Source: Desulfotomaculaceae bacterium (GTDB lineage: Bacteria > Bacillota > Desulfotomaculia > Desulfotomaculales > Pelotomaculaceae). Taken from it: a DNA stretch of 20,735 bases. The stretch is from contig JAQVLS010000002.1 of the NCBI GenBank assembly GCA_028704035.1, positions 1-20,735 on the forward strand, given 5' to 3'. The position numbers and the translations under genes were made by a program. This document shows, one piece after another, positions 16,145-20,735 of the stretch; position 1 is the stretch's first letter, and each line of letters opens with the position of its first letter. A model generated the notes under the pieces. The model was not told the DNA's origin. It saw only the letters and a list, made by a program, of their open reading frames with translations, and did no database searches.

Positions 16145-16864
16145 TTAAGCGTGCCAGTTCCCCGGAGAGCTGACTCCAAGCGGGAGCACACCTTTTCTCA
16201 AGGCCAGTTCCTCAATAATCATAGGCGAACTGGTACCGTATTTAATCTTTCCTACAGATTGATAAAGTTCTTCAATCCACATCCATTCCTCGTCCAGGCG
16301 GTCGGAAAGGGAGGCGCGCGGAGTGGTGACTATATTGGAGCGTAGCAGGGTGATAAAACGGCCATCGGGAAACATGCGTCCCAGATCCACACAAAATGAA
16401 TGGTCGGGCTCACCAACTTCAATATGCCAGTTGTCGATTTTTTCCTCCAGGTAATAATCAAAATATTTAAGGGCGTTATTGCCGTTGAAGGTAATGCCGG
16501 TAACGTCGTAGATCCTTAAAACCGGGTGGGTTGAGAGCCAGGCTTTTGTACCGTATGTGCCGGCAAACTCCTCTTGTTTCGTGGCTGTGATTTCCCAGTA
16601 GGCGAACAGCCAATGTGGATCGCGGGCGAGAAGGACCATGCGGTCCACCCCGTAATTGTGCGGCAGGTAAATATCCGACTCTGTTAGAGACGGCCGCTTT
16701 GTAGTGTCGGGGACGTTTATTCCCAATTCTTCCGCAGTCTCTTCAATGAACAGCGGCCGGGGCGGGTTAACATTTTTGGCCGCGCGGTGGCGCCTGGCAG
16801 GCCATAAAAAAATACCCGCTGCTACTAAAAATATTAAAGCTGAAAAAAACAAAACAAATGACAT
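16145..16864 (-). CDS. DUF4912-domain membrane-anchored protein
   Basis: A 239-residue protein with an N-terminal hydrophobic anchor (residues 2-21, followed by WPARRHRAAK, so the rest is probably cytoplasmic). The DUF4912 domain begins at about residue 65: LPHNYGVDRMVLLARDPHWLFAYWEIT is the characteristic opening, followed by LRIYDVTGI, YYLEEKIDNWHIEVGEPDHSF and DLGRMFPDGRFITLLRSN, up to about residue 185. The C-terminal tail (EEWMWIEELYQ to the end) is often seen in members next to GH57 enzymes. The domain's biochemical role is unknown to me; the beta-rich core with aromatic motifs recalls carbohydrate-binding folds. Its gene has AAAGGAGGA before the ATG and directly precedes the GH57 branching enzyme, so the two probably act together, perhaps tethering the glucan machinery at the membrane. 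Confidence 0.87.
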   Translation of the reverse strand: MSFVLFFSALIFLVAAGIFLWPARRHRAAKNVNPPRPLFIEETAEELGINVPDTTKRPSLTESDIYLPHNYGVDRMVLLARDPHWLFAYWEITATKQEEFAGTYGTKAWLSTHPVLRIYDVTGITFNGNNALKYFDYYLEEKIDNWHIEVGEPDHSFCVDLGRMFPDGRFITLLRSNIVTTPRASLSDRLDEEWMWIEELYQSVGKIKYGTSSPMIIEELALRKGVLPLGVSSPGNWHA

Positions 16865-16917
16865 TAAGTTGTCCTCCTTTGAAATAAGAAGAAATTATCA
16901 GCCAAAAAATCGTATCG

Positions 16918-16926
16918 TGGTATAAT
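16918..16926 (+). promoter_or_regulatory. Possible extended -10 promoter in the divergent region
   Basis: TGGTATAAT is a perfect extended -10 element on the plus strand in the 232-bp region between the divergent DUF4912 and nth genes. No -35 is evident, which extended -10 promoters can do without. It would give nth a leader of about 165 nt, longer than that from the promoter at 17040. Confidence 0.35.
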
Positions 16927-17039
16927 TAAAATTGTACTATTCGCATGCTTTTTTTATTATTGCCCAGAAATATATGCTTTATTAGCAAAAGGTAAAACGT
17001 GCGCTTGAAAAAATATTGAAGATAAAATAGTATTTGTAA

Positions 17040-17069
17040 TTGACAGTAAAAACCAGTTAATTTTATTAA
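17040..17069 (+). promoter_or_regulatory. Candidate promoter of nth
   Basis: A perfect TTGACA (17040-17045) is followed after 18 bp by TATTAA (17064-17069). Transcription would start near 17076, just ahead of the AAAGGAG at 17082. This is the best -35 box in the window and the natural promoter for nth-trmL. Confidence 0.6.
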
Positions 17070-17081
17070 GAATGCTCAAAT

Positions 17082-17088
17082 AAAGGAG
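17082..17088 (+). promoter_or_regulatory. Ribosome binding site of nth, pointing to an ATA start
   Basis: AAAGGAG is eight bases before an in-frame ATA codon at 17097. No in-frame ATG, GTG or TTG lies between it and the TTG at 17151, which is 62 bases away. The site therefore argues that nth starts at 17097. Confidence 0.65.
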
Positions 17089-17096
17089 TTTTATTC

Positions 17097-17756
17097 ATAA
17101 ACGAAGTACAAAGTACAGAAAAGGAAAAAATCACCCCTATTTTAAAATTATTGGCAAAAAACTACCCGGACGCCGGTACATCGTTGGTTTTTGAGACACC
17201 GTTCGAACTTTTGGTAGCGGCAATTTTATCAGCGCAGTGTACAGATAAGCAGGTGAACCGCATCACCGGCCGCCTGTTTAAAAAATATAACAAGCCGCAG
17301 GATTTTGCTCGCCTGATGCCGGAGGAACTGGAGAAAGAGATTAAAAGCTGCGGTTTGTATCGCAATAAAAGCAGGTTTATTATTGAATCGGCAAGGAAGA
17401 TCATTAAATCGCACGGCGGCCACGTACCCATGACCAGGGGTGAGTTAGAGGCGCTGCCGGGGGTAGGCCGAAAAACTGCGGGTGTAATTATTGGCGTGGC
17501 TTACGGTGGCAGCGCCCTGCCGGTTGACACACATGTCTTTCGCGTCGCCCGCAGGCTGGGGCTGTCAGCAGTGCGCGATCCCGTAAAGGTCGAGAGAGAC
17601 CTGGCGGCCTGTGTGCCGTCTGAAGAAAGAATGCCGTTTCATCACAGGTTAATTTTTCACGGCCGAGAAATTTGTTCGGCCAGAAAGCCGGCCTGCCATA
17701 AATGCTGTTTAAAAGATTACTGCAGTTATTCCCGATTAGGAAGTGGATCATCTTGA
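17097..17756 (+). CDS. nth: Endonuclease III (base-excision DNA glycosylase/AP lyase)
   Basis: Endonuclease III removes oxidised pyrimidines and nicks the abasic site. The sequence shows FELLVAAILSAQCTDKQVN, the helix-hairpin-helix LPGVGRKTAGVI with catalytic Lys126, the catalytic aspartate Asp144 in PVDTHVFRVARRLGL, and a [4Fe-4S] loop C-x6-C-x2-C-x5-C (Cys193, 200, 203, 209). The numbering assumes the ATA start at 17097, giving 219 residues. That start is preferred because the frame is open and protein-like upstream of the TTG at 17151 (NEVQSTEKEKITPILKLL matches the N-terminal helix of the family) and AAAGGAG is correctly placed. From the TTG the protein would be 201 residues and lack that helix. 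It overlaps trmL by four bases, so the two are translationally coupled. Confidence 0.92.
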   Translation: MNEVQSTEKEKITPILKLLAKNYPDAGTSLVFETPFELLVAAILSAQCTDKQVNRITGRLFKKYNKPQDFARLMPEELEKEIKSCGLYRNKSRFIIESARKIIKSHGGHVPMTRGELEALPGVGRKTAGVIIGVAYGGSALPVDTHVFRVARRLGLSAVRDPVKVERDLAACVPSEERMPFHHRLIFHGREICSARKPACHKCCLKDYCSYSRLGSGSS

Positions 17757-18211
17757 ATATAGTGCTGGTTGAGCCTGAGATACCCGCCAATACCGGAAAC
17801 ATTGCCAGAACTTGTGCCGTTACCGGCGCGTCGCTTCATTTAATAAAACCGCTGGGCTTTTCTACAGAGGATAAGTACCTCAAGCGGGCCGGCCTAGATT
17901 ATTGGCATTTGGTGGATGTAATCTACCATGAAAGTTTTGCGGATTTTGCCGACTGCTATAAAGATGGTCAATTCTATTTCGCTACAACAAAGGCTTCCCT
18001 TTTTTACACAGAAATTTTGTATAAAACAGACGGGTTTTTAATTTTTGGCAGAGAAACCAGGGGTTTGCCCCCGGAAATACTGGACGGCTGCCCGGGGACT
18101 AAAATCCGGGTGCCGATGATCAGCGAGGCTAGGTCGTTAAACCTGGCTAACTCGGTGGCGGTGGTGTTGTACGAGGCTTTAAGACAGCAGGGCTTTCATG
18201 GACTGGGATGA
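17753..18211 (+). CDS. trmL: tRNA (cytidine/uridine-34-2'-O)-methyltransferase
   Basis: TrmL is a SPOUT-class methyltransferase that methylates the ribose of the wobble base (C34/cmnm5U34) in leucine tRNAs using S-adenosylmethionine. The 152-residue protein has the family motifs NIVLVEPEIPANTGNIART (2-20), LIFGRETRGLP (96-106) and the knot-forming RSLNLANSVAVVLYEALRQ (127-145). The start is the TTG at 17753, which overlaps the nth stop (TTGA) and has AGGAAGTGG at 17737-17745; an upstream in-frame TTG at 17702 would add 17 residues that do not belong to the family. The length agrees with the usual 150-160 residues. Target tRNAs are from family knowledge. Confidence 0.94.
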   Translation: MNIVLVEPEIPANTGNIARTCAVTGASLHLIKPLGFSTEDKYLKRAGLDYWHLVDVIYHESFADFADCYKDGQFYFATTKASLFYTEILYKTDGFLIFGRETRGLPPEILDGCPGTKIRVPMISEARSLNLANSVAVVLYEALRQQGFHGLG

Positions 18212-18285
18212 GTTAAATAGACATTCAAAAAAATATAATTCAATCCTGTAGGATTACAAAGCAAAGGGAGTGGATTTACCTGAAC

Positions 18286-18741
18286 GTGATTAAAAAGGTG
18301 CAGATGTACCTGGAGCAATTTGACATGGATTTAAAAATCATGCAGTTTGATGAGAGCACCAGCACCTGCGAGCTGGCAGCGGCGGCTTTAGGTGTGGAGG
18401 TCGGACAGATTGCAAAAACCCTGCTTTTTCTGGCTGATGGAAATCCAGTTTTGGTCGTGGCCAGCGGAGACAATAAGATTAATAGCAAAAAATTGAAAAG
18501 GCTGCTTGGTGCTTCCAAGGTAAAGATGGCCGATCCGGAAACGGTCAAACGTGTTACCGGCTACCCGGTCGGTGGTGTTTGTCCGCTGGCGCTGGCCGAA
18601 GCGGTACCCGTGCTGCTGGACGACTCCATGTACCGTTTCCCTGTGGTTTATGCCGCTGCCGGCACGCCGCACTCGGCTCTGCCGGTAACAATGGAGCAGC
18701 TGGAAACTTTAACCGGTGGTAAATGGTCGGATTTAGTGTGA
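18286..18741 (+). CDS. YbaK/EbsC (ProX)-type aminoacyl-tRNA deacylase
   Basis: The YbaK/ProX family hydrolyses wrongly charged aminoacyl-tRNAs, such as Cys-tRNA(Pro). The 151-residue protein has the family's STSTCELAAAALGVEVGQIAKTLLF, the catalytic-lysine region (IAKTLLFLADG), VLVVASGDNKINSKKLKRLLG, the substrate loop around YPVGGVCPLAL and the C-terminal AAAGTPHSALPVTMEQLETLTGG. Which mischarged tRNA it edits is not readable here. The GTG at 18286 is 15 bases from GGGAG, while a CTG in frame at 18280 is nine bases away and would add two residues, so the true start is uncertain by six bases. It lies between trmL and dnaE, with about 60-75 bp on each side. Confidence 0.9.
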   Translation: MIKKVQMYLEQFDMDLKIMQFDESTSTCELAAAALGVEVGQIAKTLLFLADGNPVLVVASGDNKINSKKLKRLLGASKVKMADPETVKRVTGYPVGGVCPLALAEAVPVLLDDSMYRFPVVYAAAGTPHSALPVTMEQLETLTGGKWSDLV

Positions 18742-18783
18742 AAAGGCTTTTGTCTATAAATATAATTATGCAATTTTATATCG

Positions 18784-18793
18784 AAAGGAGGTG
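18784..18793 (+). promoter_or_regulatory. Ribosome binding site fixing the TTG start of dnaE
   Basis: AAAGGAGGTG is eight bases before TTG 18802. The next candidate starts are inside the PHP domain, so this site settles the N-terminus. A TATAAT at 18761-18766 lies just upstream, without a clear -35. Confidence 0.75.
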
Positions 18794-18801
18794 TCAATCA
18801 T

Positions 18802-20735
18802 TTGTTTGTCCATTTGCACGTTCATACTGAATACAGTCTTTTGGACGGAGCGGCCCGGATTAAGCAGGCGGTGAAGAGCGCCGGCGAAATGGGGATGCCG
18901 GCGCTGGCTATAACCGATCACGGCGCCATGCACGGCGTAGTAGAATTCTATAAGACCTGTAATAATGCCGGGATTAAACCAATTCTCGGCTGTGAGGTCT
19001 ACGTGGCGCCGCGTAGCATGTCAGACCGTACTCCCAGGATTGATGACAACTTAAGCCACCTGGTTCTGCTGGCGGAGAACGAGGAAGGCTACCAAAATTT
19101 ACTAAATATTGTGTCACAGGGTTTTACCAGAGGTTTTTACTACAAGCCCAGAGTTGACAAGGAGTCGCTGGCTGGTTGCAGCAAGGGACTAATAGCTTTA
19201 AGCGGCTGCATTGCCGGAGAGGTGGCTGCCAAAATACTGGCTGGGGAGAATGAAAAAGCAAGGCAGGCGGCTGGAGAATACCGTGAGATTTTTGGTCCGG
19301 GCAACTTTTACCTGGAGCTGCAGGACCATGGTTTTGCAGAACAGCGGACAGCTAACCGGGAACTGCTGAAAATACATAATGAAATGAAGATCCCCATAGT
19401 TGCAACCAATGACGTCCATTACGTCAGGCGTGAGGACGCTGCCAACCAAGACGTGCTCCTGGCGATCCAGACCGGTAAAAGCGTGGATGATCCGGGCCGG
19501 ATGAAATTTCAGTCGGAAGAACTGTACCTAAAAAGCCCCGATGAGATGCGGCTCCTATTCGGTGATTATCCACAAGCCCTGCGGAACACACTTGACATTG
19601 CAGAACGCTGCAATGTCAAAATGGAATTCGGCAGTTACTACCTGCCTCACTACGCGGTACCTGAAGGATATAATGCCGAAAGTTACCTGGCAGAGCTCTG
19701 CTACCGTGGAATCCAAAATTTATACGGCCAAATCAGCAGCGAGATAAAGAAACGGATGGAATTTGAGCTGGGCGTGATCAAACAGATGGGCTACTCGGCC
19801 TACTTCCTGATCGTCTGGGATTTCATCCATTTTGCCAGATCGAAAGGGATCCCGGTGGGACCCGGCCGGGGTTCCGCCGCCGGCAGCCTGGTCGCCTACA
19901 GCCTGGGCATAACCAATATCGACCCGCTAAAGTACGGCCTGCTGTTCGAAAGATTTCTCAATCCCGAAAGAGTATCGATGCCGGATATTGACATCGATTT
20001 CTGTTTTGAACGGCGGGGCGAGGTTATTGATTACGTAGTGCAAAAATACGGCGCCGACCACGTGGCGCAGATTATTACCTTCGGCACCATGGCCGCCCGG
20101 GCTGCCATCAGGGATGTGGGCAGGGCGCTGAGCATGCCCTACGGCGACGTGGACAAGGTGGCCAAGCTGGTGCCGGCCGAACTGCATATGACCATAGAGA
20201 AGGCCCTGAACGATGCGCCTGAATTAAAAGAACTTTACGACCAGAGAGGAGAGGTTAAAAAACTGATAGACACCGCCGTGGCGCTGGAAGGCATGCCCAG
20301 GCACGCCTCAACACACGCCGCCGGTATAGTGATCACCCCCGAGCCTTTGACGCACTATCTGCCTTTGTACAAGGCCTCGGACGGCCCGGTAACAACCCAG
20401 TTCGCCATGGGAACGGTGGAGGAGCTCGGTCTATTAAAGATGGACATGCTTGGCCTGCGGACTCTGACTGTGATTGACGACGCAGTTAAGTCCATCGCCG
20501 AAAGTGCCGGCATTGAGGTAGATATAGATAAGATACCCATAAATGATCAGGCTACCTACGAAATGCTGGGCAGAGGTGAAGCTGCCGGGATATTTCAGCT
20601 GGAAAGCAGCGGCATGCGGGCTATCCTGCGTGAACTGAAACCGGAAGTGTTCGAGGATATCGTGGCCCTGGTGGCCTTGTACCGTCCCGGCCCCCTGGGC
20701 AGCGGCATGGTGGAAGATTTTATCAAAAACAAGCA
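18802..20735 (+). CDS. dnaE: DNA polymerase III subunit alpha, 5' part (continues past window)
   Basis: DnaE is a replicative DNA polymerase of the C-family. The frame is open from the TTG at 18802 to the window end (about 644 codons), so roughly half the protein is present. The N-terminal PHP domain is clear: LHVHTEYSLLDGAARI, AITDHGAMHGVVEFY, GCEVYVAP, NDVHYVRREDA. The palm follows, with GPGRGSAAGSLVAY (about residues 353-366), the catalytic PDIDIDF (Asp397, Asp399) and the third aspartate Asp548 in KMDMLGLRTL. Next come FQLESSGMR and YRPGPLGSG near the end of the window. These are equivalent to Asp401, Asp403 and Asp555 of the E. coli protein. It follows ybaK by 60 bp. The type (DnaE1-like) and downstream zinc, OB and tau-binding parts cannot be checked here. 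Confidence 0.97.
   Translation, partial: MFVHLHVHTEYSLLDGAARIKQAVKSAGEMGMPALAITDHGAMHGVVEFYKTCNNAGIKPILGCEVYVAPRSMSDRTPRIDDNLSHLVLLAENEEGYQNLLNIVSQGFTRGFYYKPRVDKESLAGCSKGLIALSGCIAGEVAAKILAGENEKARQAAGEYREIFGPGNFYLELQDHGFAEQRTANRELLKIHNEMKIPIVATNDVHYVRREDAANQDVLLAIQTGKSVDDPGRMKFQSEELYLKSPDEMRLLFGDYPQALRNTLDIAERCNVKMEFGSYYLPHYAVPEGYNAESYLAELCYRGIQNLYGQISSEIKKRMEFELGVIKQMGYSAYFLIVWDFIHFARSKGIPVGPGRGSAAGSLVAYSLGITNIDPLKYGLLFERFLNPERVSMPDIDIDFCFERRGEVIDYVVQKYGADHVAQIITFGTMAARAAIRDVGRALSMPYGDVDKVAKLVPAELHMTIEKALNDAPELKELYDQRGEVKKLIDTAVALEGMPRHASTHAAGIVITPEPLTHYLPLYKASDGPVTTQFAMGTVEELGLLKMDMLGLRTLTVIDDAVKSIAESAGIEVDIDKIPINDQATYEMLGRGEAAGIFQLESSGMRAILRELKPEVFEDIVALVALYRPGPLGSGMVEDFIKNK

Noticed and set aside
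16111..16191. 27-residue N-terminal extension of the GH57 protein
   Set aside because: It overlaps the end of the DUF4912 gene, has no ribosome site, and is not needed by the family; AAAGGAG fits the ATG at 16110.

Overview
The window looks like chromosomal backbone from an anaerobic, spore-former-type Firmicute of the Peptococcaceae / Desulfotomaculum-Pelotomaculum kind. This is inferred from gene content and style: strong AGGAGG-type ribosome sites, many TTG and GTG starts, GatCAB with ligA, a NifV-like synthase beside LeuC/LeuD-type dehydratase and an NADP isocitrate dehydrogenase, and a GH57/DUF4912 glucan locus. No phage, integrase, CRISPR, rRNA or tRNA was seen.

Layout: (1) 1-4795, plus strand: the 3' part of ligA, then gatC, gatA and gatB (tRNA-dependent amidotransferase), and a 52-residue membrane protein; a weak terminator follows near 4890. 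(2) 4932-9278, plus strand: a promoter and a tight operon of NifV/AksA-type synthase, aconitase-family large and small subunits, and an isocitrate dehydrogenase of the eukaryotic NADP type, closed by a clear terminator. Read together, these catalyse acyl condensation, dehydration/rehydration and oxidative decarboxylation, most simply oxaloacetate to 2-oxoglutarate for glutamate synthesis. (3) 9377-16864: an alpha-glucan locus. A small CBM25/53-type starch-binding protein, a GT4 glycosyltransferase and a nucleotidyltransferase/phosphomannomutase-like fusion lie on the plus strand. A DUF4912 membrane protein and a GH57 branching enzyme lie convergently on the minus strand. Between them sit an unknown secreted aromatic-rich protein and a gene-poor stretch with repeats. 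(4) 17040-20735, plus strand: nth, trmL, a YbaK/ProX-type deacylase and the 5' part of dnaE.

The most interesting points are: the alternative citrate or homocitrate branch built from unrelated-looking parts; the fusion protein whose mutase half has lost its usual catalytic motifs; nth, which appears to start at an ATA codon; a 49-bp nested palindrome of GGGGAC/GTCCCC type; a partial duplication beside the secreted-protein gene; and a cluster of TTGARCC repeats that may be an old insertion-sequence end. Enzyme families are read directly from motifs; substrate choices are inference.
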